Shown: positions 10,673 to 22,775 of the stretch, piece by piece | How the letters are laid out: the number at the start of each line of letters is the position of its first letter | How positions within the stretch are numbered: position 1 is the first letter of the stretch | NCBI GenBank assembly: GCA_907165275.2 | Contig: OU015664.1 | Coordinates: forward strand, 10,192,001 to 10,256,000 | Source of the DNA: Zygaena filipendulae | Taxonomy: Eukaryota > Arthropoda > Insecta > Lepidoptera > Zygaenidae | Reading direction: 5' to 3' | Length of the DNA: 64,000 bases | The notes under the pieces: generated by a model | Seen by the model: the letters and a program-made list of their open reading frames with translations, nothing else | What the model was told of the DNA's origin: nothing | Databases searched by the model: none | Made by a program: the position numbers and the translations under genes

Positions 10673-10833
10673 GTTCAACTTCTTTCGACCCGGTGAAACA
10701 CGTAAATGAAAGAAAATTGGAGTGATCGTGAATGTGATACTTGTTTTGCGTCCATCCATTTGACTTAAGCCATTTGGATCCACGCCGAACGGCGCGACCG
10801 TGAATGCCCAGCTTAAATATACTTATAAAAAAG

Positions 10834-10894
10834 GAGATACTTTGTATTTCAGCATTCCCACGGGATCTCTGAAATTACTGCGGGGGACAGCTAG
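10834..10894 (+). mobile_element. Helitron-like 3' fragment
   Basis: Ends GCGGGGGACAGCTAG|T. It lies on the other side of the Harbinger core from the copy at 8378. Confidence 0.55.
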
Positions 10895-11335
10895 TTATTT
10901 TCTACATTGAAAAAAATAATAGGTTGTACGTATATGAATGTGCTTTTGGCAAACTATCTCTTTAGAAAATAAATAAAAACCCGTAAAGAGCGAGCCAGGC
11001 TAACATAATTAAGATTCCGTACGGATAAATTTTTGTTCCTGCAACTATGTATGACAAGTCAAAAAACCTTTGGTTTCCTTGTAATCTATGGTTTATAAAG
11101 CCTATAGCCTCCAAGACTGCTTGACGACTGTTATCGTCGATAACAACAGACGCCAACGGCTCAACGTGCCTCGAGAAGCACCCAAACGCTTTAGATAAAT
11201 ACGTACCGCTTGGCCGGTCACCCATCCCAAGGACTAACCGCACCCTTAAACTTCATCCTGCTCGTTATAACTGATCCCGAAATAGTCTAAAATCATTTGT
11301 TATCCAGTCAACAAAATTACGTAATTATCATATCG

Positions 11336-11465
11336 CTAGCTGTGTTCCTACGGGTTTCTTAATACGTATGCATAATTTCATCTTTTATCATGATGATTGA
11401 ACAACGTTCGGTAATGCGTTAAGGCGTAACAAACACACTTACATATTTTGCATTTATGACACTAG
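11336..11465 (-). mobile_element. degraded Helitron-like S1 copy
   Basis: CTAG at 11336-11339, ATGATGATTGAACAACG in the middle, ends near TTGCATTTATGACACTAGT. Confidence 0.45.
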
Positions 11466-11549
11466 TTGGGATTATACGAAATATCAAGTTTCTTCGTTAC
11501 CTAATTACTTTCAGAGACAAATGCCTATGAGTGACTATAGAGTATAGAC

Positions 11550-11642
11550 GAACAATCAACCCGATTAAAACCCGGTGCTTGGGTTTATGGGCTTTTATCG
11601 GGTTTAAACCCAAGTACCAGCTCGGTTTGATTGCTCATCTAT
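11550..11642. repeat. hairpin repeat with GGGTTTAAACCC core
   Basis: GAACAATCAACCCGA and CGGTTTGATTGCTC flank GTGCTTGGGTTTA and its mirror. A relative lies at 54040-54135, next to the same ATGAGTGACTAT flank. Confidence 0.5.
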
Positions 11643-12284
11643 ATGAGTGAAGAATAGATTCCATTTTTATTTTCAAGGTACGAAACACTAAGTACGTTTC
11701 AACTGTCATCAGATACGAGATCAACGTAATATCACTTTTATCCTGATAATGTAAAAAAAATCGGGCGAATCCACCTACTCAAGCAGAAGTTAATTACGGC
11801 AAACTGCTTGGTTGCTTAGCCATATCTTTAGCTAAAGACGTTAAAAAAGCTGATACCTGCTAGTAGGTATATAAAGAAACTAACAACCTCTAAAGGGGTT
11901 TAAAAATAATGAAAAAAAAAAAACTCCGTGCATCGTTAACTTTTATAATGCGACTCTAGCACTCCGTACATACATAAAATGAGGTTTGGTCTAATTAATC
12001 AGAGAATGACCGTACAAAAAAGTATTATGTGCTTAGTTTTTTCCCTGATTGTGACTAGATTTGCCCACTAAGCCAAGTTCGAAAAATCGTACCTATAGTG
12101 AATTTTTCGTGACCACTTGACACGATGATAAGTTATTTATATTTAGTTGGCTAAGGGGTGGGCTACCCTTATTCTGATTCGGATATAGCGCTATTTAACT
12201 AAACCGACAGCTAAAACCCTGCTGAGTTTCCTGTCAGTTCTTCTCACCAGAGAGCGCGTTCGGAACTGACAGTAACTTCAACAT

Positions 12285-12436
12285 AATTTACAAAAAAATT
12301 GAGAAGGGGCGATAAAAGGAGTGTAGCGAAACACAAGAAAACCTTTTATTATTTTCGTCTGTCTTTTGAAAATAGGTATCTTCGAAATCTCCGCGGCAAC
12401 CGAAATTAACGCGGGTGAAACTGCGGGAACAGCTAG
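12285..12436 (+). mobile_element. Helitron-like copy, subfamily S4, internally deleted
   Basis: 5' GAGAAGGGGCGATAAAAGGA and 3' GCGGGTGAAACTGCGGGAAC, CTAG at 12433-12436. Confidence 0.55.
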
Positions 12437-12737
12437 TATCTTTCATCAGTTACTCAGTGAAAGAATGGTTTCTGAAGCCGCTTAATGATCATTTATAATT
12501 AAAAAATCTTCTCGATTTCGGTTACTTGTACCACAGCACAGCATTATTTTCCAATTAAGTTGGTCGTAATTTTTTAGTATCTACACAGTATATTCAAAAG
12601 TATTGCACTTTCAGTTGTTCAATAAAACAGGTGATAAAAGTTGAATTGGCTGAAAACCAAATAATTTACTATGTAATTAACCGGGGGCAAAAATGGAATG
12701 AATAACTGTCCTCTTTTCTCTATCCTTATCCTTCTCT

Positions 12738-13060
12738 ACATAGTATAAAACAAAGTCGCTTCCCGCTGTCTGTCTATCCCTATGTAGGTATGCTTAGATC
12801 TTTAAATCTAAGCAAAGGATTTTCATGCGGTTTTCACCTATAGATAGCGTATAATAATTTTATCCCGGAATTCCCGCGGGAAAACAGGAGATTTTATACC
12901 AGTGATAATTTCGGAGTCCCCGCGGGAATTCGAGTATAAAAAGTACCCTTTACTTCTTTGTACCCCTGACATCGAACATTCACAATGTCATGATGATCGG
13001 TTGAGTAGCTGAGGCATGAAAGCGTTACAAAAAAATAAGGTCACATTTGTATTTATAATA
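12738..13060. mobile_element. Helitron-like S2 (+, 12738-12890) joined to S1 (-, 12905-13060)
   Basis: ATAGTATAAAACAAAGTCGC start of S2, then a reversed S1 body whose last 10 bp lie at 13662-13671 beyond the nested element. Confidence 0.6.
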
Positions 13061-13661
13061 CACACACCGGCAGAATTAACGGAACATAAACATGTAGGCA
13101 GAGTATAGAAATAATAACGTGCATATAATATTAAAACAAATCTTAATCGTACATCAAGTAACAAACTAATATACATCTTTTAACATTGAAATTTTTAACA
13201 TTTTTTTTATTATCAAAACAAAAATACAAGTTTTTCTTTAGTTTATGGGAACACAAATAATGTTGCAAATTAAAGTTAGAGCACGAGCGGGAAACACACG
13301 TTATTAATCTTTCATTTATTTAGTGTTAAAATCACAACAATAATTCAGTAATTTGCAACATTGTTTGTGTTCCGACAAAATAGAGAAAAAAGTTATTTTT
13401 TTATTATTTTTAATAAAATTTAATTATATACTTCTAAAGTGTTAAAATATGTATATTAGTTTGTTACTTCATGTCTAAATATTATTTGTGTTAATATAAA
13501 ATATAAATAGAACGTTACTAGCTGTGCCCCGCGGTTTCACCCGCGGTAATTTCAGAGTTTCCGCGGGAACTCTGAAATTATAATTTATTCATTTATTCAA
13601 AACAAGATATGATTATTTCTAGACTCTGCCTTTTTACATTCCGCTAATTCTGCCGGTGTGC
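13061..13661. mobile_element. 601-bp inverted-repeat element nested in a Helitron-like copy
   Basis: Ends CACACCGGCAGAATTA... and its complement TAATTCTGCCGGTGTG. Further pairing follows inside (AGTAACAAACTAATATACAT against its complement near 13450-13478; a block around TGTTGCAAATTA). The host Helitron-like copy ends TTTATAATA at 13060 and resumes TTAGTAAGGA at 13662. The two pieces join to the expected terminus with no duplicated bases. A further Helitron-like fragment sits inside its right arm. Confidence 0.65.
13518..13585 (-). mobile_element. Helitron-like 3' end nested inside the 601-bp element
   Basis: CTAG at 13518-13521, intact hairpin CCGCGGTTTCACCCGCGG, then GAGTTTCCGCGGGAACTC. 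Confidence 0.6.
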
Positions 13662-14103
13662 TTAGTAAGGATTACATACGTACCTATATATAGATTCTAT
13701 TCCCGGCTAAAATCCAAAATATATTATTATCACTAAAACAAACACCACAAAGCGAACTTAAACGGCAAACTTTATGAACGAGCTGTGAAACTGTGAAATT
13801 GCTTTCATCTTGTACCGCTGGGTACATCCGAATGCACTTTAAATATGACTTTATTATGACAGTTGAAATTATTCATATTTTAACCGCTAAAGTCAGGGAC
13901 GAATGACGTGTGAGAGCAATAACTGCGATCCAAGTGCTATTATTTATATTGTGTTAGGAACGAAATTTTTCATTTTCTTTTTAAATTAAATTGTTTATGT
14001 TGATGTTTTTTCATCCTTGTGAATTATACGAATTTTGGATACAAAAGTACAAACGAGCTTTCGAATTTATGTAGATGAAATTATGATATTTCGACGGCAC
14101 CTT

Positions 14104-14182
14104 TGGCCATTGGCGTAGTGGTTAGCAAACCTGACCACTTCACCGGTCGGCGTGGGTTCGATTCCCGCCTCACGCGGCAAAC
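14104..14182 (+). mobile_element. tRNA-headed SINE fragment
   Basis: Box A TGGCGTAGTGG and box B GGTTCGATTCC, with stems CTGACC/GGTCGG and GTGGG/CCCGC. The 5' TGGCCAT and 3' CTCACGC do not pair as an acceptor stem, so this is a SINE head or tRNA relic, not a functional tRNA. Confidence 0.55.
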
Positions 14183-14214
14183 ATTTATGTACATTTATAG
14201 TATACTAGCTGTCC

Positions 14215-14644
14215 CCCGCGATTTCATCCGCGGTAATTTCGGAGTTCCCGCGGAGGTTGCGGGAAAAAAGTACTCTATGTCCTTCTTTGTACCCTGATAG
14301 TAGTTTGTGCCGGAGTTCCCGCCGGAATTCCGGGATAAAAACTATCCTATCTTTTAATTTGGGCCAAATACAACATAGTGACGAAATTTCATCACGATCG
14401 ATTCAGTAGTTTCGGAGTCCATCGCGGACAAACAACGTGACAAGTGATTTATGATTACAATCTTAATATATATAAATCACGTGTCACGTTGTTTGTCCGC
14501 GATGGACTCTGAAACTACCGAACGGATTTTGATAAAATTTTGTAACTATTTATAATATGGTCCAACTTAAAAGATAGAATATTATCTCGGAATTCCCGCG
14601 GGAACTCCGAAATTACCGCGGGTGAAACCGCGGGGGCCAGCTAG
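14215..14644. mobile_element. inverted pair of Helitron-like S3 copies
   Basis: Reverse copy 14215-14455 and forward copy 14463-14644 meet at their 5' ends, so the outer ends are both CTAG. The whole is a 430-bp imperfect palindrome. Confidence 0.65.
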
Positions 14645-14689
14645 TATACTATATATTAAGATGCATATCAAACAGTAAACACAGATTCA

Positions 14690-14812
14690 GGGGAAATACA
14701 AATGATTATTACACAAATGTTTATCTGGATCCGAGAACTGAACCTACGACAGTTACCATAGCAGTCAAACTCGCTACCCACTGTACCAACCAGAACCTAT
14801 AACGGTTGATAT
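14690..14812 (-). mobile_element. tRNA-headed SINE
   Basis: On the minus strand: GGTTGGTACAGTGGGTAGC (box A region), then GTAGGTTCAGTTCTCGGATC (box B region), followed by ACAAATG-type body sequence. Acceptor stem not closed. Confidence 0.5.
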
Positions 14813-14999
14813 TTGATGACGACTCATAAAATCCGATGTAATGCTTCGAATGGGACACACAGATTAAATTGTTGTCGTAAAAGTTGTTTGCAAGCCTGGT
14901 AATTTGATTACGAGACTGATTCTCTTATATTTTATGGTAGCTTGATTGTTACATTCGTATTTTGTTGACTTTCAAATCCAAACTTAATATTTTAATGGC

Positions 15000-17900
15000 G
15001 GTAAATACCTAAAAATGTAAAGATTAAAGTTTTTCAAGAAATATGGCAAAGTTTGTAGTCACGTTGAAAAAAAATAGGGGCTCCGATATATCTTTACAAA
15101 GACGACTTGTAAAATCCAAGATAAAGTTTCTAATGTTATTGTAATATGTATATTAAGTGGCTTAAAAGATCTTTATAGATCAATTATCTTCAGAAATCAT
15201 AAATAAACTACAAATTAGTGTTTTTAGTTATTATATCTAACGTCTTTTATTTATGTAAAGTACGGAAAAGGAAAAAAATAAATTTTGTTCTAAATTTAGC
15301 TGAAACTAGACTAGACTTTATTTAGGTACCTACGTTGCATACAAAAATTATCACCTATACTTTCCATTTTATTTTAAAGTTTCATTGTTTATTTATATAA
15401 ATTTATCATTTTTGAATTTTCAGTCGATCCTTTTTTCCGTCAAAAAAGTTTTAAAGAAGCTTTATTAGCGTAGAGAAGTTAGACTTCAAAAATAGTGTAA
15501 TATACGTATATCAGTCGATAGTTAAGTGTTACACAAATCGCTAGTTCGCATGAAAACAACAGACAACTTTTCCAATTGCAATAATTAACTCTATCAAATC
15601 CCAATTGCAACTTCTTTTTACTTGCGCGAACCCCATGTGGCACGTACCCCGACTTAGTAAACGTAAACAGAATATACTCGTAGGTAGTTCGCCAACGGTC
15701 AAACTTATTACCTCAAATAAACAACATATTATGAGGGCTAAACGCGTGTAGAGACAAAAATATATAGAGTTAGCGGTACTAATACTCACGTAGTCCAATT
15801 ATTTCCTAATTATCTCGTTTCACGAGCTACGATAAAACGTATTAAGGAAGCGACAACAAAAATAATATGTGTTGTAAGACAGATATTGTGCTGAACTTGC
15901 TTCGTTCTCTGGGATGTGCTATATGTAAGTAGTAGATGTGGGAATGGATGGTTTTTACATCGAATGTGGCTTCCATATTGTTTGACTCTCAAAACTGACA
16001 ATTTCGCACAAAAAACTATTCATCATGCACTAAAACATTCATTAACCTAAAGAAATGTATTAAACGCTTCACGGGTATGGTTTTACATAGTTACTGTTTT
16101 CAAAACTCGCAGTTTTAGGAATGTTGTGCCAAATATACTTGGGATGGCAGCAACTATACTACTTAGTATTGGGTAAGTTAGAGCATTTGCTCTAATTTAC
16201 TTTGCAACGGTGGCGCGCCTGCCCCGCCTAAATGTACTCTCTAGTTAATTTATTTGCTCTGTGGTGCCAGCAATAGAAAAACCTTTCGGTTAGCAACAGA
16301 AAAATCTTTGATGTGTCCTGAAATCAATACATTTTCTTTCTTTCTTTTATACTATCGATACCACATCCAATCATTTCACATATCCTCTCATTTTCTACCC
16401 TCAAGATTATTCGAGATCAGACATCGTAAGAAACTTAGCTAGTTACTTAGTAACAACAAGGTAGAAAATCATGCGTAGGTAGGGTGATGTCTTTATAAAT
16501 AAATAGAGAATATTGATGAAAGCCTGTTTTTTACGAGGTTGGTTTTCAGATCAATGTAAGCTCGGGATACGGGGGCGGGGGGAAGGGGAGGGACGTCTTT
16601 GCTTACGTACACAATCTGACTTCTGTCTTCTACTTAACTTTGCTGTTTTGTGATAGATTTAAATTAAACTTTTTGACTTACTTATTTAATTTTTGTCTAC
16701 AACAAAATTTTCAATATTTCATTTGCCTTTAGGCAATATCTGAAAAACCAACATGAAATAAACGGTAAAAACACTAAGAAAGTAGAAAAAATTAAGGTAT
16801 TGTTATTTAGATATGATACTTACTGCAGAGCATACTGTTAGACTTTGCAAATAACTGAAAATCCGTGTACCCTACCTACTGGTAAGTTATGAAATAATAA
16901 TATGAAAAATGATACAAAAATATATTTTTTAATATTTTTATCAAGTTACAAAATGGGAGTCAGCACTTCAAGTAATGTTTGCAGGTGTTAACAAACTACT
17001 TCTCCATAATAAGTATAATATTATGACTTTGAATTAATTAATTATAAGTGTAACAAACAAATCTATCTTGCAATTACACACAAGCAACTTAAACCAACCG
17101 AACATACTCCAAAATCTACCTCGCTTGTGTCTACTCAATCCCTATATAATTCTACAAAGTTACCGTGTAATGATACATTCCAAAACCACTCCTAAACATG
17201 GACCATTAAGGTACTATTGAAGCGCATTCGTAAATTGGTTCCACCTCAGAGAAGCGTTTGCCGTAGAGACTGATTAGTGCTGGGATGCGACTGTCGATTA
17301 TTATCGAATCAACTATGGAATTCATTATTGGCACTATGTGCGATCAACCGTATTTTACGATTACTGGGAAGTGGCGTGATCGAAATTCAAATATTCAGTG
17401 CAATGGCAATGATAATGTTAAGTTTAAATCAGGTACAAACATGAAGCCTTAAGTTTATTGTTTTTGAAAGATTAGATTAGATTCATTTATAATATTTCAC
17501 GCTATCAAATTGATTTAAGTTTTCTATTGGTTGCATCAAAATTTTAAAATATAAAACATAACTTACAAAAGATTTTTTTTTTTTTATAATTTTGCGGTGA
17601 TAAAGACGATATGTAATCTCAAAACTGCAAGGCTAATTAAAGTTTATGATTAGGTATTATCTCTAACTACATCTATGTTTTCTAAGAAAGCTGGTTTTCG
17701 AGAGAGAACCGTGATTTATCTTAGGGAACACTCCATGTTCATTGGCGTTTCGGCATTATTACTTTCATTGCTAAAATATGTACATTGGCAGAAATAAATG
17801 CGATGAATCGCGATAGATTGCCATAATTCATCAAAAAAAGTTGACAATTTAATGAAATCGAGAAATATGACAGATAAATTCGATACTTACAGCTTCGATA

Positions 17901-18090
17901 GAGACGCGATCCAAAAGCTTCAAAACTAGCAAAATTTGATTCCGTTTCGATCCTGCGACCTCATTTCGATTAGAGTTTGAATGTGTTTTCGATTTGATCC
18001 TAACTAGATTGCGTCAAGAGTATGACCCTTACTCGATTGCGTCAAGAGTAAGCTGAGTTTAACAAGTATTTCATTTGTAATATATAAAGC
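15000..18090. other. no gene recognised
   Basis: AT-rich sequence without a supported gene; short frames at 15541-16001 and 16254-16442 lack coding character. No repeat family from elsewhere in the window is obvious here. Confidence 0.4.
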
Positions 18091-18099
18091 TGCAGTGTT

Positions 18100-18162
18100 C
18101 CTGAGTGACATAGAGTACTTTATGTCTCGGAATTCCCACGGGAACTCCCAAATTAACGCGTA
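18100..18162 (+). mobile_element. Helitron-like fragment
   Basis: CTCGGAATTCCCACGGGAAC core; terminus lost. Confidence 0.4.
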
Positions 18163-19222
18163 GTAGTAGTGGAAGCGTAAGGTATCGACTATAATTAATA
18201 TACAATTTATTTATCGATACTGTCACCTCTCATTACTAAAGACAAAACCGTTCGCCAGTGTTCGCATTCAGCGTTCAGAGTCCCGCATATCTTGATTGTG
18301 CACTCAAACAAGCATGAGTTACTTACCTACATACAGCAGCGTTCCACTACTTTTGATTCAATCATATCCTCTAGCTATTGTTAACATATTCGCGTTCATC
18401 TATAAAATAATAACGATACCATTTCTATTTTAAACATTCAAACTTTTTATACCTATGTTTCGATAGAAGATTTTTCGTATTGTTAAAATTTTATTTTCTT
18501 TATAGTTTTTCTTCCCGGCCAGTTTTTTAAACATCTAGAAAAGTTGTAACATTGACATTGTAATTATAACATAGATTGTTTTTTTTTTCAAAAACTTTTA
18601 TGGCCATTTAGGAACAAAGATTTTTGGTTAACTTTTGACAATAGTTTATTAAAAAAAAAAAAAAAAAGTTTCCTAAATAGGCACGGTACATACAGTGCGG
18701 CGTACGCGTAAGACTTTCTTGACAGAAGAAATAGATATTGCGATAGTTGCTAACTTCCTGTAAGTTTACTTCTATCACTTGAGGTACGTCATTTCCGTTG
18801 TCTGATAAAAAAATTTTCTCAACATATCAAGTGAAGTATAAATAAAAACAAAAATTATCTATAGTAGCTAATCAGCAAATTTATCATATTTCAATTAGTT
18901 TCGAATAACTGAGGTCGAAAAATAATATGATGGATTTTCTAAACAAAAAAACCTATAGGTAAATAATTGACACAATATAATGAGGGAAGCCTCGTGACAA
19001 TTCGGTTTTTCATTCAATCAATTTACGGCGACGTCTGGTTTACGTCCTACTACTCTCTACCTCTACCTACTGCACCGAAGTTTATTTTTTCAACATCATT
19101 CTTTTAACGTTGAAATTTCTCTCAAAGGAAGTTCCCAACAGCTTAATCACAATTTTTTTTTCTCAAGAACATTATGAGTTTTTATTATTTTAGAGGTAAT
19201 AATCTATACAACAATGAATCCC

Positions 19223-19254
19223 TATTTCATTTATTTATTTATTTATTTATTTAA
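19223..19254. repeat. (TTTA)n microsatellite
   Basis: Six TTTA units; may be the tail of an unrecognised retroposon. Confidence 0.6.
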
Positions 19255-19289
19255 CAATTAATGCACACAAGGTCACGGCATCACGTCAT

Positions 19290-19538
19290 CGTGGCTGGAC
19301 CAATTTCGCTAATTCTTTTTTGTTGTGTTTGTGATGGTAAGGAGAAGGAGAATATGAAAGTTTGGAGTTTCTGCGGGGATCACGAAACTCACACGGATGA
19401 ATCTCCGAAATGATTGCACGAATTTTGAGGGAACTTTCACTGCTAATTAGCTAATGTTTTAAGTTGTAAATTAGGCTACTTTGTAGTTTCTGCGGGAATC
19501 CCGAAACTTACGCGGGTGAAACCGCTGGGCACAGCCAG
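19290..19538 (+). mobile_element. Helitron-like copy, subfamily S6
   Basis: GGCTGGACCAATTTCGCTAA start; two successive GTTTCTGCGGG cores; end CCAG instead of CTAG (19535-19538). Confidence 0.5.
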
Positions 19539-19725
19539 TTAGTAATACAAAAAAAAAACGAGAAGTTTGAGAAATTTGAATCTTATTGCCAAAGCAGGCT
19601 AGGTATTTACTGAATTGTTTACTAAAACAGATTGTTACGATCGTCCTTAAACGTCCTTAAAGATTTGAAAAATCTAATCTATATCCACAAGATTTTGATG
19701 CGAAATTCACTAAATTGTACAAAAA

Positions 19726-19917
19726 AATATTAATACAAAAGTGAGTTAGGTTTTTGTTTGTTTGTAACGCTTTCACGCCCTACCGAATCGACCGATTATC
19801 ATGAAATTTTACAAATACGCTGTCAAGGGTTTACAAAAGGATATAGTGCACTTTTTATCTCGGAACTCCCGGGGGAACTCAGAAATTAACGTGGGTGAAA
19901 CCGCGGGAAACAGCTAG
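19726..19917 (+). mobile_element. Helitron-like S1 copy
   Basis: GTAACGCTTTCACGCCCTAC inside; end CTAG|T at 19914-19917. Confidence 0.65.
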
Positions 19918-20262
19918 TAAATAATAAAGAGCTTATCTAAAGTAACGATAAATACTATCCCTTCCCGCGTTAACCCCTCAAACGCTAACAAGGGTTAAAC
20001 TAGTCCCAAATCTCATTAAATCTATGCTATAAATTTTATTTCGCTACGAACATCGAGTTGATTACGAATTGACTCATTACGCAGCTTTATGGGGCTGGAG
20101 TTACTAATTATTTTTAAGTAGATTAAGGGATGATTTATTATCTATATTTTTATCTTCGTTGATTGTCACCGAAGTGAAAAATTTGTATTGAAAATTCCGA
20201 GAATCTAGTGTTTTGGGTTAGAGTGGTTAACTTAATACCTACTGTCGCCAATGTATATTTGA

Positions 20263-20436
20263 CTAGCTGTTCCCCGCGGTTTCATCCGCGTAAACGGGAC
20301 AAAAAGTACTCTATGTCCTTCTCTGTACCTCTGACAATGTGTATGCAAGATTTCATGATGATCAAAACGTAACAGACAGACAGAAAGACGGACAGACAGA
20401 GTTACTTTCGCATTTATAATTTAGTAGGGATTGTCT
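20263..20436 (-). mobile_element. Helitron-like S1 copy
   Basis: CTAG at 20263-20266, hairpin CCGCGGTTTCATCCGCG; ends TTTATAATTTAGTAGGGA. Confidence 0.65.
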
Positions 20437-20891
20437 GTCCGATGTCCGTATTAAAAAATAGAAACTTTTAAGACATCCAGTCGAGGCGCGACGCCGTCTC
20501 CAAACTACCTCGCAGTACCTAAACGAAACGTGATTAAGTGAAGGTACTCATGAGATCAAAATAAACGAGATCAAACCCGGCTGCCATGCAGTTTCCATTA
20601 CGGATTTCCAGTAGCAATCTTCCAGCTTAATCTTCAGACCTCATCATGATTCTTGTGATGGAAAGTTGGTACCTATCTACTAACCAGAGTAGGTGCCAAC
20701 AAAACCATCGATTTCAGCACGTCCTGGCTCCATTATCAGATCAGCTTGATGGTACAACAATATACAATATTCCATTGTCACCGAATATACATAAGTCCTT
20801 TGCCAAATTGCGTCTCAATCGGGTAGAAGCAAGTGGTTTAAAAATAGTTTGCGAGATTTGATGAAGAGTGCGGACAACTTGCATACAAAAA

Positions 20892-21278
20892 AAAACGGTC
20901 AAGTGCAAGTCGGACTCGCGCACGAAGGGTTCCGTACGTATGTCTGTTGTGTCAAATTAAATTTTATTTTAATTTGATTAGGTTATTTATTTCTAAAGCG
21001 ATTAAATAATCTGTGAATATTTCAAGCGTCTACCTGTTGACGCTATCGATATCGAGCAAAAACCAGTAAAAAATCACGTTTTTTTTAGTATTTGTTGTTA
21101 TAGCGGCAACAGAAAAACATCACATTATTATTATGTGAAAATTTTAACTGTGTAACTATCGCAGTTCATGAGATATCTACAGCCTTGGTGACAGACGTAT
21201 ACAGGCGGACGGATGGACGGACAGCGAAGTCCTAGTAATAGTGTCCCGTTTTACCCTTTGGGTACGGAACCCTAAAAA
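20892..21278 (+). repeat. interspersed repeat beginning ACGGTCAAGTGCAAGTCGG
   Basis: Contains AGGGTTCCGTAC near the start and GTACGGAACCCT at the end, an inverted pair. Common lepidopteran repeat; superfamily not assigned. A shorter reversed copy is at 46672-46905. Confidence 0.6.
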
Positions 21279-21767
21279 TATAGCTTGTGATAGTTGGGTA
21301 GCAACCCGACGACCCACGGGTTTGCAGTGTGCTGTAACTAGCTTCCTTTGAGCTACGCAATGAGGGCCGATTTGTGCGTTTGGTAAAAATACGTATGCGT
21401 AGCGACATCTGTCGTCAGGCAGCCAAAGTAGCTTTAACAATTATTCCGAGAAGTTTTCACGAAACGGCCGCATCTTCCAATGTCGCTTCCTTTAATTAAT
21501 GTGTTCATGATGAGTTGTAGCCGTAGCGTAGCTACAATACATTAACTCAAGATTTATGTAAACCACTACAGTTTTTTTGGTAAGCATATCAAACGGTTTT
21601 TTGATGTTTTGCTACTGCTTTTTGTTAGATTCATAATCCATTAACCTTTCACCGCAATCCCCGTAATATCACGATCTACGAAAGACGTGCTCCTGGTGCC
21701 AGAAACCTAATATTACGTTACTAATAAACCACTGCACTGAATTTTATATTCATTAGATACTGGGTTA

Positions 21768-22140
21768 TCCGCGGTTTCACCCGCGTTAAATTCAAATTTC
21801 CTGCGAAAATTCCGGGATAAGAAGTAGGTATACCTATAGGTACTCTATGACACTCAGGAATACTGTTGCATTCTAACAGTAAAAAAAATTATTTCTGTAG
21901 ATCCAAAGGTTAGCCCCTACAACCTCACAAACCCACAAACTCATAAACCTCTTTATAATATTAGTATAGATTAACCGCGGTAATTTCAGAGTTCCCGCGG
22001 GGATTCCGGGATAAAAAGTATTCTATGTCCTTCTCTGTACCCCTGACAACGAGCATGCACAATTTTATGATGATGATTTAAAAGCGTAACAAGCAAACAA
22101 ACAAATAAACAAACTCACTTTCGCATTTATAATATTAGTA
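21768..22140 (-). mobile_element. two tandem Helitron-like S1 copies (21768-21968, 21972-22140)
   Basis: Both reversed. The second keeps TTTATAATATTAGTA, the first ends AATATTAGTATAGA. Confidence 0.55.
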
Positions 22141-22177
22141 AATTTTAAATATTAGTACAAATTGGCCCTACATACTT

Positions 22178-22380
22178 AGTATAAAACAAAGTCGCTTCCC
22201 GCTCTCTGTCTGTCCATATGTATGCTTAGATCTTTAACAACATATCATTTTCATGCGGTTTTCACAAATAAATAGAGTGATTCATGAGGAAGGTTTATAT
22301 AGGTATATAGTACATATATTTTCCTGGATTCCCGCGGGAACTCTGAAATTACCGCGGGTGAATCCGCGTGGGACAGCTAG
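22178..22380 (+). mobile_element. Helitron-like copy, subfamily S2
   Basis: TAGTATAAAACAAAGTCGC start, GATTCATGAGGAAGG inside, CTAG|T at 22377-22380. Confidence 0.65.
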
Positions 22381-22477
22381 TACCTATATATAAACAATAC
22401 TTACTCAGTGTTTTTGTAGATTTTTTATCTTTTTACTTTTTCTGTTGTTCTATTATAATTGGCTACTTGATAAAAAT

Positions 22478-22775
22478 TTTTTTTAGTCCGTCGTGTAGAT
22501 TAGTAAAAAATATTGGACACGTATTTTTTCTTTTTTTACGTAATCAAAAAATAAAAGAGATACATTGAGTTGAAATTTCGCGTAACGTCACAACTCAGTG
22601 CGGTTTGTATGGCGCTTATAATGAATATTGACGTCACGAGCCCCCCCCCCCCCCCCCCCCTAAACTTTAATGAGCTTTATCTATGTTCATTTTCATTAAA
22701 TTAAAAAAGCAAAAAATACGTTCTATTATTTTTTTATTTTCTAACTGACGGACTAATTAGTATATTGATTTTCAT
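22478..22775 (+). mobile_element. CRE-bearing MITE, copy C, truncated at both ends
   Basis: Begins at the TTTTTAGTCCGTC block and lacks the terminal 14 bp on each side. A pure C tract of about 20 bases (22640-22660) has expanded in the middle. One CRE is mutated (GTAACGTCAC) and the other keeps the TGACGTCA core. Confidence 0.65.

Noticed and set aside
10673..10783. Upstream ATG (10783) as transposase start
   Set aside because: The extra 37 residues look non-coding; MSSDSEEE at 10672 fits family starts.
14104..14182. Functional tRNA gene
   Set aside because: Good A and B boxes and T-arm, but the acceptor stem does not pair; treated as a SINE head.
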